From the NCBI GenBank assembly GCA_036639955.1, contig JAVWHP010000001.1, positions 144,940 through 208,939 of the forward strand: a stretch of DNA of 64,000 nucleotides, written 5' to 3'. Positions 1 to 9,425 of the stretch are shown in pieces; the stretch's first letter is position 1, and each line of letters starts with the position of its first letter. Position numbers and translations under genes: made by a program. The notes beneath the pieces were generated by a model that had not been told where the DNA came from, did not search any database, and was given only the letters and a program-made list of their open reading frames with translations. The stretch comes from JAVWHP01 sp036639955. GTDB lineage: Bacteria; Bacillota_I; Bacilli_A; Erysipelotrichales; Erysipelotrichaceae.

Positions 1-576
1 TTTAAGACTAGTACTAGGATGTAACTTACAAGCAAAACAAATCTCATCTGCGTAAATATTACCAACACCAGCCATAACACTCTGATCAAGTAAAAAAGCT
101 TTAATACTAGTACTACGTTTAGACGCACTATTAATCAAATAAGCAGTGTTTAATAAAGGATCAAACACATCTAAACCAACATGTTTAAAAGCATCAGTAC
201 TCATCAAAGAAATATTCTTATCATAAAGATACATCTTACCAAACTTCCTAGTATCATTATAATGTAAACTACACCCATCCAATCTCAATACTACGTGAGT
301 ATGTTTAGCTATACTATCCATACTACCCATAATATAAAATTTACCTTCCATCCTCAAATGAACAACCAAATTATAATGATTAGTTTCTATAATAATGTAC
401 TTACCTATCCTTTTATAATTTAATACAATTTCTCCACTTAACTTATCTTTAAATTCAGCTGATGTCATATTATCAATCATTTTATCATAATATACATCGA
501 CTGAATTTATTCTTATATTACCTAATTGATGTTCAAGAGTTTTTATAACTGTTTCTACTTCTGCTAATTCTGGCAT
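1..576 (-). CDS. mutM: Formamidopyrimidine-DNA glycosylase, 3' end outside window
   Basis: Base-excision repair glycosylase/AP lyase that removes oxidised purines such as 8-oxoguanine. The reverse strand from 576 reads M-P-E-L-A-E-V-E-T-V, the family N-terminus in which Pro2 is the Schiff-base nucleophile and Glu3 is catalytic. 192 codons are open to the window edge; the family is usually about 270-280 residues, so the C-terminal zinc finger lies outside. The last visible residues (NIYADEIC, then KLHP) match the helix-two-turn-helix block. The start overlaps the polA stop by one base (TAATG), so the two genes are translationally coupled, a pairing common in Bacillota. Confidence 0.93.
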   Translation of the reverse strand, partial: MPELAEVETVIKTLEHQLGNIRINSVDVYYDKMIDNMTSAEFKDKLSGEIVLNYKRIGKYIIIETNHYNLVVHLRMEGKFYIMGSMDSIAKHTHVVLRLDGCSLHYNDTRKFGKMYLYDKNISLMSTDAFKHVGLDVFDPLLNTAYLINSASKRSTSIKAFLLDQSVMAGVGNIYADEICFACKLHPSTSLK

Positions 577-3164
577 TATTTACAATCGTACCAAGTATCA
601 GCTATTGATTGTGAAGCAACTAATGGTACTTTAAGTACCATAGCATTTTCCATACTATCTTTAACTATTTCTTTCATTACTTCTATTTCACTCTTATCTA
701 CATCAAATATTAATTCATCATGTATCTGTAATATCATTTTAGATTTCAAATTACGTTTATGTATCTCTTCATTAACTTTAACCATAGCTACTTTAATTAG
801 ATCAGCTGCAGTTCCTTGTATTGGTGCATTCATAGCTGCTCTTTTTCCAAATTCTTTTTTCATAAATCCTTTTTCATTTATTTCTTTTATATCTCTTCTT
901 CGATTAAACATTGTTTTAACATACCCATTCTTTTCACAAAACTCTATTGTTTCATTCATAAACTTTTCTATATTAGGATATGTCTCATTATATTTATCTA
1001 TAAATTCTTTAGCATCATAATTACTTATATTTAGTTGTTCTGATAATCCAAATACACTCATTCCATAAACTATACCAAAATTAATTGCTTTAGCTTGTCT
1101 TCTCATATTACTGCTAACTTCATTTATATCTACATTAAACATATTACTAGCAGTTAATGTATGAATATCATTCGAATTAATAAAAGCTTCTTGCATTTTA
1201 TCTTCATTAGCCATATGAGCTAATATTCTTAATTCTATTTGTGAATAATCACTACCTAACAGAACACAACCAGGACTAGCTTTAAATGCTTTTCTTATTT
1301 CTCTTCCTTCTTCATTTCTTACCGATATATTTTGTAAATTAGGTTCTACTGAAGATAATCTTCCTGTTTGTGTATAACATTGTTTATAGATAGTATGTAT
1401 CTTATTATCACTTTGTATATGTTTACTTAAACCTATAGCATAAGTACTATAAAGTTTTGAGTATTTACGATGTTCAATAACTAATTTAAAAATAGGATGA
1501 ATATTAATATTCTTATTTAGGATGTCTATTCCTGTAGATCTTTTTTTAGTTGTAGGTATATTTAATTCATCAAATAGTACTTCTGCTAATTGTTTAGGTG
1601 AATTAATATTAAATGAATGTCCTACTAGATCAAATATTTCTTTTTCTAAATTATTAATTCTAAATTCACAGTCTTTTGCTATAGATGCTAATATATTAGC
1701 ATCTACACATACTCCATTTTCTTCCATTTCATATAATACTTTTGTTAAAGGCATTTCAATATCATATAGTAATGGTAGCATTTCTTTCTTTTCTAAATTA
1801 TTAAATAACTCTTTAAATATTCTTTTATATCCTTTTAAATAACTATAAGTATATTCTATTCTTTCTTCATCTAATGGAAGCTTAGGTTTCCCTTTCTTAC
1901 CATAGATTTCATCTTTATTTATAGTATTATCAAATTCATAAGTTTGAGCAAATAGTTCATCACTATTGATTGTACTGTCTAATAAGAAGGCCATTACATT
2001 TATATCATATTTAAAATCACAGCATTCAATATTTTCTTTCTTAAATAAATGATAAACTGTTTTACAATCATAAGTTATTTTTTCTTTATTATTCTTTAAA
2101 TAATTTAATATTAATGAGTCTTGTTTAAGATCTTCTATACTTATATAATTTATAATATTATTATTTATTATTCCTAATCCATATACTGTTGCATCATAAT
2201 AGTCTTCATTATCGTAATCTAACATTATTATACAGTCTTTACTTAGCATTTCTTCTGAAATAACTTTTACTACTTTAGTAGTATAAGTTATTTCATTTTT
2301 ATGGTTAGTAATAATATTCTTATTAACATAGCTTCTCATTTCATATTTAATATAAAATTCATTTAATGATAGTTCATTCTTTTTATATATTAAATTATCT
2401 AATGTAAATGGTATATTAAAGCTAGTATTTATTGTTGCTAAATGTTTAGATAGAATAGCAATATCATGATCATTTATTAGTTTTTCTTTTAGTTTTCCTT
2501 TAATTTCTTCTATATGGTCATATACATTTTCTAATGTTCCATAAGCTACTAGTAGTTTAGTTGCTCCTACTTCACCTATTCCTTTAACACCAGGTATATT
2601 ATCAGCAGAATCACCCATTATACCTTTAAGATCACATACTTGTTTAGGTGATATCTGTTTATCAGCTAATAATGTTGCTTCATCCATTTTTTTAATTTCA
2701 GACATTCCTTTAATTAAGAGCCAAACACTTGTTGTATCATCTATTAATTGGAGTAAGTCTCTATCACTAGTCAATATATTTATGTTAATATCTTGATTTG
2801 TTTTAACCATAGATCCTATAATATCATCAGCTTCTATTCCTTCTTCTTCATATCTTTTAATACCATATGAATCTAAAAACTCTCTTGCCATATCAAATTG
2901 TATTATTAATTCTTCATCTACTGGTTTTCTTGTTCCTTTATATGCAGGATATTCTTTATGTCTAAACGTTGGTTTACCTGTATCCCAAGCTACTAATACA
3001 TAATCTGGTTGTATTAGTTCCATAGCTTTATTTATCATACCAGCAAACCCATACACTGCATTTGTTGGTATACCATTACTAGTTTTCATCATATTTACAA
3101 AAGCAGTTGCATGGTAAGCTCTAAATAATAATGAGTTTCCATCTATTAGTAGCATTTTTTTCAT
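576..3164 (-). CDS. polA: DNA polymerase I
   Basis: Repair and Okazaki-fragment polymerase, 862 aa. The N-terminal 5'-3' exonuclease (about residues 1-270) shows LLIDGNSLLFRAYHA and MGDSADNIPGVKGIG. The middle domain lacks the acidic FDTET-type exonuclease motif; only MLDYDNE stands at that place, so proofreading is probably absent, as in Bacillus and Thermus enzymes. The polymerase domain is intact: motif A DYSQIELRI near residue 640, motif B RRQAKAINFGIVYG, and motif C IHDELIFDV with the HDE at 815-817. GGAGG precedes the ATG. It is followed without gap by mutM. Confidence 0.97.
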   Translation of the reverse strand: MKKMLLIDGNSLLFRAYHATAFVNMMKTSNGIPTNAVYGFAGMINKAMELIQPDYVLVAWDTGKPTFRHKEYPAYKGTRKPVDEELIIQFDMAREFLDSYGIKRYEEEGIEADDIIGSMVKTNQDININILTSDRDLLQLIDDTTSVWLLIKGMSEIKKMDEATLLADKQISPKQVCDLKGIMGDSADNIPGVKGIGEVGATKLLVAYGTLENVYDHIEEIKGKLKEKLINDHDIAILSKHLATINTSFNIPFTLDNLIYKKNELSLNEFYIKYEMRSYVNKNIITNHKNEITYTTKVVKVISEEMLSKDCIIMLDYDNEDYYDATVYGLGIINNNIINYISIEDLKQDSLILNYLKNNKEKITYDCKTVYHLFKKENIECCDFKYDINVMAFLLDSTINSDELFAQTYEFDNTINKDEIYGKKGKPKLPLDEERIEYTYSYLKGYKRIFKELFNNLEKKEMLPLLYDIEMPLTKVLYEMEENGVCVDANILASIAKDCEFRINNLEKEIFDLVGHSFNINSPKQLAEVLFDELNIPTTKKRSTGIDILNKNINIHPIFKLVIEHRKYSKLYSTYAIGLSKHIQSDNKIHTIYKQCYTQTGRLSSVEPNLQNISVRNEEGREIRKAFKASPGCVLLGSDYSQIELRILAHMANEDKMQEAFINSNDIHTLTASNMFNVDINEVSSNMRRQAKAINFGIVYGMSVFGLSEQLNISNYDAKEFIDKYNETYPNIEKFMNETIEFCEKNGYVKTMFNRRRDIKEINEKGFMKKEFGKRAAMNAPIQGTAADLIKVAMVKVNEEIHKRNLKSKMILQIHDELIFDVDKSEIEVMKEIVKDSMENAMVLKVPLVASQSIADTWYDCK

Positions 3165-3218
3165 ATTAAATCCTCCATCTATTTATATTTTACCACAAAT
3201 AATCCATCTTAAATCATC

Positions 3219-3252
3219 AAAATAAAAGCGAAGTAGACTTTGTCTACTTCGC
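3219..3252 (-). terminator. Intrinsic terminator of the ZnuA-like gene
   Basis: Eleven-base perfect stem (3228-3238 with 3242-3252) and a three-base loop. On the minus strand it is followed by a T-rich tract (TTTTATTT). The stop codon of the upstream lipoprotein gene (3244-3246) lies inside the 5' arm, so the last codons are part of the hairpin. Confidence 0.85.
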
Positions 3253-4203
3253 AATAGATTCTAATTCAGAAAGATTACCATACATTAAAGTCATGTAATC
3301 ACGATTCGCTGCTGTATCTTCTGCTGTTATGCTATTAATATTATTTAAATTAATACTCATTAGTTTACAATCAGCTACTAACTCATCATATACTTTCTTC
3401 ATATCATCATTCATATTAGGTTCATATGCTATATATTTAACATTATCTTTAATTATTCTTTCTTTAATTAACTCTAACTGTGCATCAGTTGGTATCGCCC
3501 CATATTTACTTTGTATTACAGGATAAACTTTTATTCCATAAGATTTCTGCCAATATCCAAAACTAGAACTCATACTAACAAAGCTTATATTCATACGTTC
3601 TTTATTAATTATTTGGTATTCAGCATCCATTCTAGCTAATTCTGCTTCTAATTTAGAATAATTATCATTAAATGCTTTACCATACTCTGGATACTTTTCT
3701 ACTAAATATTCTTTTACTGTTTTAGCCATTGATATCATAGCAATCGGATCCATCCAAATCATTGGATCATTATTATACTTATCAATTGTATTAAATGTAT
3801 TACCATCATAATAATCAGTTTCTAAACCAACTGGTTGATCATTAACATAACTTCTACTATATCTATTAAATTTATATATAGCTGAATTCAATCCTAAATC
3901 TACCATGTTATTACATTCATCAGTAATTTCCTTATTATATATATCAAAATAAGGTTCTAATCCATTAATATAAAATAATACATCAGTATCCTTCAATATA
4001 TTATTATAGTCTGGATTTATCTGTGAAGTTTGTATCATTGTAGAACTAGATAGTGATTTAACATTTATATAATCCCCACCAATTCTTTTTACTAAATATT
4101 CAACTGGATAAACTGTAGTAGTAATAGTAGGCTTGCTAGGTGCACATCCACTTAATATAATCATCAATATAGTTATAGTTATTATTGAAATTTTCTTTTT
4201 CAT
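3244..4203 (-). CDS. ZnuA-like metal ABC substrate-binding lipoprotein lacking metal ligands
   Basis: 319 aa from the ATG at 4203, chosen because AAGGAG sits just upstream; a longer reading frame would add 24 residues without a ribosome site. The signal peptide ends in the lipobox LSGC, so it is a surface lipoprotein. The fold signature of cluster A-I metal-binding proteins is visible (TTTVYPVEYLVKRIGGDYINV, split here as TTTVYP and IGGDYINV; NDPMIWMDP; FGYWQKSYGIK). The family's three His ligands are all replaced: SSTMIQTSQINPDY for GxEPHxYEP, MIWMDP for HVWLDP and SMSSSFGY for SHDAFGY. The whole protein contains no histidine. No permease or ATPase is adjacent. Zinc or manganese transport is therefore doubtful; the ligand is unknown. 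Confidence 0.75.
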   Translation of the reverse strand: MKKKISIITITILMIILSGCAPSKPTITTTVYPVEYLVKRIGGDYINVKSLSSSTMIQTSQINPDYNNILKDTDVLFYINGLEPYFDIYNKEITDECNNMVDLGLNSAIYKFNRYSRSYVNDQPVGLETDYYDGNTFNTIDKYNNDPMIWMDPIAMISMAKTVKEYLVEKYPEYGKAFNDNYSKLEAELARMDAEYQIINKERMNISFVSMSSSFGYWQKSYGIKVYPVIQSKYGAIPTDAQLELIKERIIKDNVKYIAYEPNMNDDMKKVYDELVADCKLMSINLNNINSITAEDTAANRDYMTLMYGNLSELESIAK

Positions 4204-4231
4204 AAGCACACTCCTTATGACTAGAATTATA

Positions 4232-4996
4232 TCATATATTTGATGACTTTTTATTATTTTTATTAAAAAAATCATTTAAAAACTTATCTTCTCTTATAAG
4301 TTCCCCTCTAATAACTAATAGATTTAATGAATTACGATATAAATCTTTAGTATGATTAATTTTTATCTTTCCTTTAAAAGGATTAATATATCGATACATA
4401 TAAAAATTAATCAATTTATAATTTAATTCTTTAATCCTTAATATATTAGATATTAATAATACTATAAGTACGATAGCACCTGCTATATCATTAAGTACTT
4501 TTAAATTATAAACTAATATAATATTTATAATAGATAATCCTATAAGTAATATTTCACTAATTTTATATTTAAATATTAATCCCAATATACACTGTAAACA
4601 TCTACCCCCATCTAATGGATATATCATTAGCATATTAAACATTATGATATTATAATTTATATCTAATAAATAATTTAAATAACTATAAGATATAATATTT
4701 AAATTATTAAATAAATATAAAAGTGGTATAAATAGCAATTGCATGAGTATTCCAGCAATTGCTATTAATAATTCTTTATATATATTCATATATCCTAAAT
4801 CTTTTATATTTGCTGATAGACCATAAGGGTGTAACTTAATTTTCGTTATTTTAAATTTAAATATTTTAGCTGCTAAAATATGTCCTAATTCATGTATTAT
4901 TAATATTACTATGATCCACATATATAAGTTAAATAGTTTATTAGATAGTAATATTAATATAAATGGAATCATAAAGATACTTATACTAATTTTCAT
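4232..4996 (-). CDS. spoIVFB: SpoIVFB-type M50 intramembrane metalloprotease
   Basis: 254 aa, nearly all hydrophobic. HELGH at residues 35-39 is the zinc site and MIYPLDGGR (Asp129) supplies the third ligand, the site-2-protease pattern. In Bacillus the SpoIVFB protease sits in the forespore outer membrane and cleaves pro-sigma-K. Its start overlaps the end of the preceding spoIVFA-like gene by 11 bases, and the two lie downstream of minCD exactly as in Bacillus, which supports the assignment. Compared with Bacillus SpoIVFB (about 288 aa) it is a little short. The substrate (pro-sigma-K) is inferred; no sigK lies in the window. Confidence 0.85.
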   Translation of the reverse strand: MKISISIFMIPFILILLSNKLFNLYMWIIVILIIHELGHILAAKIFKFKITKIKLHPYGLSANIKDLGYMNIYKELLIAIAGILMQLLFIPLLYLFNNLNIISYSYLNYLLDINYNIIMFNMLMIYPLDGGRCLQCILGLIFKYKISEILLIGLSIINIILVYNLKVLNDIAGAIVLIVLLISNILRIKELNYKLINFYMYRYINPFKGKIKINHTKDLYRNSLNLLVIRGELIREDKFLNDFFNKNNKKSSNI

Positions 4997-5510
4997 CTAC
5001 TAGTGCTGAATCTAATGTTACCTCTTTATCATCCTTTGTTATATTAAGTGTAACGTATTCACTATATTCTCCTATTACAGTGCCTTTTAATACTCTTTCA
5101 TTTGCTAGTACATGGGGATTTATAATGTTATTGTATTTGACTATTATATTATTATCTTGTTTAATTACTATGCTAATTTTTTCATCTTCTTTAACGCTTA
5201 TTACTATTCCATCATTGATATTATTTACTTGGTTAGTTCCATTACTATATTTATTGCCTTCTATAAGCTTATATTCGGCTTGTTTCATTACTGGTATACT
5301 AGTATTATTAAACCATTTTTCATATGGTATATAACTGCTTAAATTAAAGCTAAATAGCTGTAGTTTATCATTAATTAATAAACTTAAGCCTATTATAATA
5401 GTTACCATTATAAAGATACTTAAACGATATACTAAACTATAAGTTGGTTTTACTTCATCATAATAATTATTACTATTATGATATTTTTTAAAATTATAAT
5501 TATTTGGCAT
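4986..5510 (-). CDS. spoIVFA: SpoIVFA-like regulator of the spoIVFB protease
   Basis: 174 aa. Residues 1-25 are polar and cytoplasmic, about 28-50 form one transmembrane helix, and the rest is extracytoplasmic with a C-terminal LytM/M23-like beta domain (DGIVISVKEDEKISIVIKQD, then VLKGTVIGEY). It lacks M23 zinc ligands. SpoIVFA of Bacillus has this layout and anchors and inhibits SpoIVFB in the outer forespore membrane. Overlap with spoIVFB and the minCD context carry much of the weight, since sequence similarity is modest. GGAGG lies upstream of the ATG, preceded by a sigma-E-like promoter. Confidence 0.72.
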   Translation of the reverse strand: MPNNYNFKKYHNSNNYYDEVKPTYSLVYRLSIFIMVTIIIGLSLLINDKLQLFSFNLSSYIPYEKWFNNTSIPVMKQAEYKLIEGNKYSNGTNQVNNINDGIVISVKEDEKISIVIKQDNNIIVKYNNIINPHVLANERVLKGTVIGEYSEYVTLNITKDDKEVTLDSALVDEN

Positions 5511-5527
5511 ATTATTCCTCCTAATTA

Positions 5528-5555
5528 ATTGTATGCTATAAATAAAAAAACATGC
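5528..5555 (-). promoter_or_regulatory. Sigma-E-like promoter before spoIVFA
   Basis: On the minus strand GCATGTT (5549-5555) and CATACAAT (5528-5535) are separated by 13 bases. CATACAAT is the consensus -10 of mother-cell sigma-E; the -35 differs at one base and the spacing is about one base short. Transcription would start just before the GGAGG of spoIVFA. Bacillus spoIVFAB is a known sigma-E operon. Confidence 0.55.
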
Positions 5556-5566
5556 TATGCATGCTT
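5544..5566 (-). terminator. Short terminator at the end of the AI-2E family gene
   Basis: Core stem 5551-5555 with 5559-5563 (loop ATA), extendable by a G-T pair and A-T pairs, followed on the minus strand by seven T. The stop codon (5555-5557) is inside it. It is weaker than the others in the window but fits with spoIVFA having its own promoter. Confidence 0.45.
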
Positions 5567-6634
5567 TAATTTATATGTATCATAAACTGACTTGATTAGA
5601 ACTGCTGCTGGTATTGATATTACAATTCCAATTCCTCCGGCTAGTACTCCACCACAGAATACAGCAAAGAGCGTAAATAATGGTCCTAATGCATTCCTTT
5701 TCTTATGGACAAATGGTACTACTAAATATGAATCAACATTAGGTAATATTAGCATTCCTATTATTACTATCCATAATCTTACAGGTGATAAAGATATAGC
5801 TGTAATTATACCGATAAAATTAGCAATAGTAGGCCCTACATAAGGTATAATTAAACCTATTGAAGTAATAATACCTAATATTAACCAATCTTGATGTCCT
5901 ACTAAAAAATAAAATAAACTATATTCTACAGCTTTAATAGCCATCAAGATTAATAAAGCTTTTAAATATTCAATTAAACTATCATCCATATCAGTTAAAT
6001 AATCACCAACATTAGGAAATAATTTAATTAATATTTCTTTTGCTTTATTCTTCATATTCTGATAATCAAATAAAACATATATAGCAACTATAATACTAAA
6101 TATAGAATTAGTTAATACATTTAAGAAATATGTAAGCAAATCTGGTATTGTCTTTGTAAGTCCAGGTAACCAATTCTGATAAGAATTTAACGAATCTGTT
6201 ACTGCTTTGCTTAATTCATCTAGAATGGATATTTGTTCAGCTTGATTACCGCCCATTTGACTTATTTTTTCAAATAACCATTCTACACCAAAGATCATAG
6301 AACTCATAAAATCTATAGCTTTATCATATATCATAGGAACTAATACACAAACTAATACAACGATTCCAGTTATAACTACAATTAAAAAAGAAAATATAGC
6401 TATATGCTTTTTTATGCCTTTATTCTCTAACCAAACAATAAGAGGATGGATAACATAAGCTAAACCAAAACCGATAGCAAAAGGGGTAATCATCTGTTTA
6501 ATAATATCTATCCAAGAACCCCAAACTGAAAATGTTGAAACAGTTAATAAAAATATTATAAGAATACATATTATTTTAATAAGAAACTGAAGTGTTAAAC
6601 TTTCATCAATTTTCTTTAACATAGCTTTAAACAT
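5555..6634 (-). CDS. AI-2E family transporter (PerM/YtvI type)
   Basis: 359 aa integral membrane protein with about eight predicted helices and the family hallmarks IGFGLAYVIHPLIVWLENKG near the N-terminus, a soluble middle segment, and the C-terminal GLIIPYVGPTIANFIGIITA block. Members export small molecules or act as proton/sodium antiporters; Bacillus YtvI is made during sporulation. Substrate cannot be read from sequence. It sits between minD and spoIVFA, where Bacillus has no gene. GAGGTGAT precedes the ATG. A terminator overlaps its stop. Confidence 0.88.
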   Translation of the reverse strand: MFKAMLKKIDESLTLQFLIKIICILIIFLLTVSTFSVWGSWIDIIKQMITPFAIGFGLAYVIHPLIVWLENKGIKKHIAIFSFLIVVITGIVVLVCVLVPMIYDKAIDFMSSMIFGVEWLFEKISQMGGNQAEQISILDELSKAVTDSLNSYQNWLPGLTKTIPDLLTYFLNVLTNSIFSIIVAIYVLFDYQNMKNKAKEILIKLFPNVGDYLTDMDDSLIEYLKALLILMAIKAVEYSLFYFLVGHQDWLILGIITSIGLIIPYVGPTIANFIGIITAISLSPVRLWIVIIGMLILPNVDSYLVVPFVHKKRNALGPLFTLFAVFCGGVLAGGIGIVISIPAAVLIKSVYDTYKLKHA

Positions 6635-6699
6635 GTAATCACCTCTTTATTTATTTTAACACATAATTTGGTAAAATACACATCCAATAGTCTATATCA

Positions 6700-7482
6700 T
6701 CATTTTGTTTTAAATAATCTTTTAATAAAGCTTACATCTTTAGGTTTTAATAGCTCTACACTCTCGCCATTGAGACGTTTAGCCATTACATTAAAGCATT
6801 CATAACTAAATGACTCATGATTTAATGCTATTGGTATACCCCTATTATTGCTCTTTATAAGTTGAGTATCATCATATATTATACTTAATAAGGGTAATGA
6901 TAACCAATCAAGAGCATCTTTAATTTTGATACTTATACCATTATTAATATAATTTAAATTCACTTTATTTAGCACTAAAGATATTTTGCTTAGATTTTCT
7001 TTCATTAGTATGCCAATAACTCGATCCGCATCTTGTAAAGATGTAATATCTAGTGTTGCTACAACTATTATTTCTTCTGCTATAGATATAGCATCATAAA
7101 AACCTGTTTCTATTCCAGCTGGTGTATCTAATAATATATAATCAAAAGTTGTTTTTAATTCATCTACAACTATTTTTAGATCATTACGTTTAAATTTAGT
7201 TAAATTTACCGATTTACAGGCGGGTAATAGAAATAGACTAGCATTATATTTATCTTTAAGTATAGCATTTTTAAGATGGCACTTACCTTCCATTACATCT
7301 TTTAAATCATAAATTACACGGTTTTCTAAGCCCATCATAACATCTAAATTCTTTAATCCTAAATCTACATCAATTAAACATACTTTAAAGCCCATATTGG
7401 CTAATACACTACCTAAATTTACACATACACTACTCTTACCAACCCCACCTTTACCAGATGTTAATGCAATAACTCGACTCAT
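6700..7482 (-). CDS. minD: Septum site-determining ATPase MinD
   Basis: 260 aa. The deviant Walker A SGKGGVGKSS lies at residues 9-18, followed by DVDLGLKNLDVMMG (switch I) and DYILLDTPAG (switch II). The last residues FIKRLFKTK form the amphipathic membrane-targeting helix. With MinC it keeps the FtsZ ring away from the poles; in spore formers it also influences polar septum placement. It starts 9 bases after minC, with AGGAGG immediately upstream. No minE or divIVA is adjacent. Confidence 0.97.
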   Translation of the reverse strand: MSRVIALTSGKGGVGKSSVCVNLGSVLANMGFKVCLIDVDLGLKNLDVMMGLENRVIYDLKDVMEGKCHLKNAILKDKYNASLFLLPACKSVNLTKFKRNDLKIVVDELKTTFDYILLDTPAGIETGFYDAISIAEEIIVVATLDITSLQDADRVIGILMKENLSKISLVLNKVNLNYINNGISIKIKDALDWLSLPLLSIIYDDTQLIKSNNRGIPIALNHESFSYECFNVMAKRLNGESVELLKPKDVSFIKRLFKTK

Positions 7483-7491
7483 AGTATCCTC

Positions 7492-8028
7492 CTACTCAAT
7501 AACAACGTTACGATTATTATAATACATTCTACAAGTTGATAAATTTGTCACATTTTGAAAGTGAGAATCACAGATTCTTATTTGTGCTTCATTTGCACCT
7601 GCGCATGTACAACTAGTGTTTCTATTTAATAAATCAATTTTACCCTTTACATTGCCTACAACATATAAATTACCACTAGTTCTAATATAAACATCTGCTT
7701 CTATTGATGAAGATACAATAATATCTTCATCAAAATAATAATCATTACCAGCATATAAACTATCTATGACCTTTATACTTTTATTCTCTATAGGTTTTTC
7801 AAAGCCTAATATTATAGAACTATTATTTAAACATACATCAAATATAGCTAAGAGTTGTTCATCGCTAATAGATCTATTTAAACTAAAAAAAGCCGAAAAC
7901 TGCCCTTTGGATAACTTTGAGCAAACCTTCAACTTTTCATTTAAACATTTTAAAAACAATGCAAAATCAGTTATATTACCATAAACATAATAAATATTAT
8001 TTATTGCTTTGACAACAACTTCACCCAT
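7492..8028 (-). CDS. minC: Septum inhibitor MinC
   Basis: 178 aa, shorter than the usual 220 or so. The N-terminal FtsZ-inhibiting domain is divergent. The C-terminal beta-helix that dimerises and binds MinD is clear (SGNLYVVGNVKGKI, then CAGANEAQIRICDS). The start at 8028 has AAGGAGG eight bases upstream, which makes it overlap mreD by 28 bases. An order of mreC, mreD, minC, minD is the Bacillus arrangement. Confidence 0.9.
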   Translation of the reverse strand: MGEVVVKAINNIYYVYGNITDFALFLKCLNEKLKVCSKLSKGQFSAFFSLNRSISDEQLLAIFDVCLNNSSIILGFEKPIENKSIKVIDSLYAGNDYYFDEDIIVSSSIEADVYIRTSGNLYVVGNVKGKIDLLNRNTSCTCAGANEAQIRICDSHFQNVTNLSTCRMYYNNRNVVIE

Positions 8029-8570
8029 GAGATTCTTTCCTCCTTACGCATGCGTAAATCACGTCGATCTTTTAGGTCATCCTTAAGTCGATCAAAATAA
8101 ATAACAAGCACACATAAGAACGCATTAATTATTAATGTTAAGAACATTCTTTTAATAAGCCAAGCTTGTATACCTAATTTGGTCATACTAGTTATGATCA
8201 TAAAGAAGTATACTATGAACTCATTGACGAATATTGTCGAAATAATAAGCATTACGCTTTCAAATAAAGTTTTAGTTAAATGAATCGCCCATTTCTTTAA
8301 AATAAAGGCACATATAACAAACACTATTGTATATAAAGCAAATGTTTCAGCATAAAAGAAATCGTAGAACATACCAAAGCTAATTACAAATGCATAGGTA
8401 TTAAATGTATCCATCTTTCTTATTACTATTAGCATTGCTGAAAAGCCAATCCAAGGTATAAACATTAAATCTGTCATCATAAAATCATTGATCAATATAT
8501 TATTTATAATACCATCAAATATAAAACCTAATAAGACAAACATAGTATTTAGTAACATATTATTCACCAC
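8001..8570 (-). CDS. mreD: Rod shape-determining protein MreD
   Basis: 189 aa, five or six hydrophobic helices and a basic C-terminal tail (DRLKDDLKDRRDLRMRKEER). Identification rests on hydropathy, size and position between mreC and minC, since MreD sequences are poorly conserved. It is a membrane partner of MreC in lateral wall synthesis. Its start overlaps the end of mreC by 11 bases. Confidence 0.85.
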   Translation of the reverse strand: MVNNMLLNTMFVLLGFIFDGIINNILINDFMMTDLMFIPWIGFSAMLIVIRKMDTFNTYAFVISFGMFYDFFYAETFALYTIVFVICAFILKKWAIHLTKTLFESVMLIISTIFVNEFIVYFFMIITSMTKLGIQAWLIKRMFLTLIINAFLCVLVIYFDRLKDDLKDRRDLRMRKEERISWVKLLSKQ

Positions 8571-9396
8571 CTGAATTAATAACTGCTACATAATCAAAAT
8601 CATTATAATCAACTGCTGGTTTAACAAATACAGTTTTTCCTATTTGATTATTTAAATCTTCTACACTACTTACTGTTCCTACAAGTATTCCTGAAGGGAA
8701 TACTCCTCCATTACCTGATGTAATAACTGTTTTACCGGCTTCTAAATCAATATTATTATCAAATAAATGTACTAGATAATTAGATGTATTAGAATCATAG
8801 TTTTCTAATATAGCTTCTGCAGTTTGATTCTTATTAACTTCTATTCTTACTGATACTTTATTGGATTTATCTTCACTAGTTAATAATTTAACTTTAGATG
8901 TTGTTTCTCCTACTTCACTTATTCTTCCTATAAGGCCCTTAGAATTGATTACAGCCATATCTTTTTTAATGTTATCTTTAGTTCCTTTATCTATAGTAAT
9001 AAATGAATTCCACATATTAACATCTCGGTAAATAACATTAGACTGTACACAACTATAACTAGTCATAGATGATACTAACTTATTAAGTTCTTCTAATTCC
9101 TTTAATGCTCTTTGTGATTCATTATAGGCTGCTTCAAATTGAGGTTGTTGACTCATTTCTTTTTTCATTTGATCATTTTCATCTAATGCAGTCCATAATC
9201 TAGAAAAGTCATCAAACCAACCATGAACTAAATTAGAAGGTTTTTCAATCAATGTATATTTTATCATCATAAATGAATCATAGGCTATATTAGTTAATAA
9301 ATTTCTATTTTCCATAGTTTTAGTTATAAACCCTAATCCCATTACTAACATTATAATAAATATAATAATTCTTTGTTTCTTATTAAACTTTGACAT
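8560..9396 (-). CDS. mreC: Rod shape-determining protein MreC
   Basis: 278 aa. One transmembrane helix (about residues 8-25), a coiled-coil stretch near 70-105 (EALKELEELNKLVSSM region) and the extracytoplasmic beta-barrel domain with NVIYRDVNMWNSFITIDKGT and the glycine-rich GNGGVFPSGILVGTV. It organises elongation enzymes. mreB, normally directly upstream in this cluster, is absent: radC ends only 80 bases away. Confidence 0.95.
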   Translation of the reverse strand: MSKFNKKQRIIIFIIMLVMGLGFITKTMENRNLLTNIAYDSFMMIKYTLIEKPSNLVHGWFDDFSRLWTALDENDQMKKEMSQQPQFEAAYNESQRALKELEELNKLVSSMTSYSCVQSNVIYRDVNMWNSFITIDKGTKDNIKKDMAVINSKGLIGRISEVGETTSKVKLLTSEDKSNKVSVRIEVNKNQTAEAILENYDSNTSNYLVHLFDNNIDLEAGKTVITSGNGGVFPSGILVGTVSSVEDLNNQIGKTVFVKPAVDYNDFDYVAVINSGGE

Positions 9397-9425
9397 TAGA
9401 TCACCTCAGCTATATTTACTAAAAT

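Noticed and set aside
8228..8243. TTGTCGAAAT in mreD as a 0A box
   Set aside because: It lies in coding sequence with no promoter context; copies of this heptamer are expected by chance at this length and composition.
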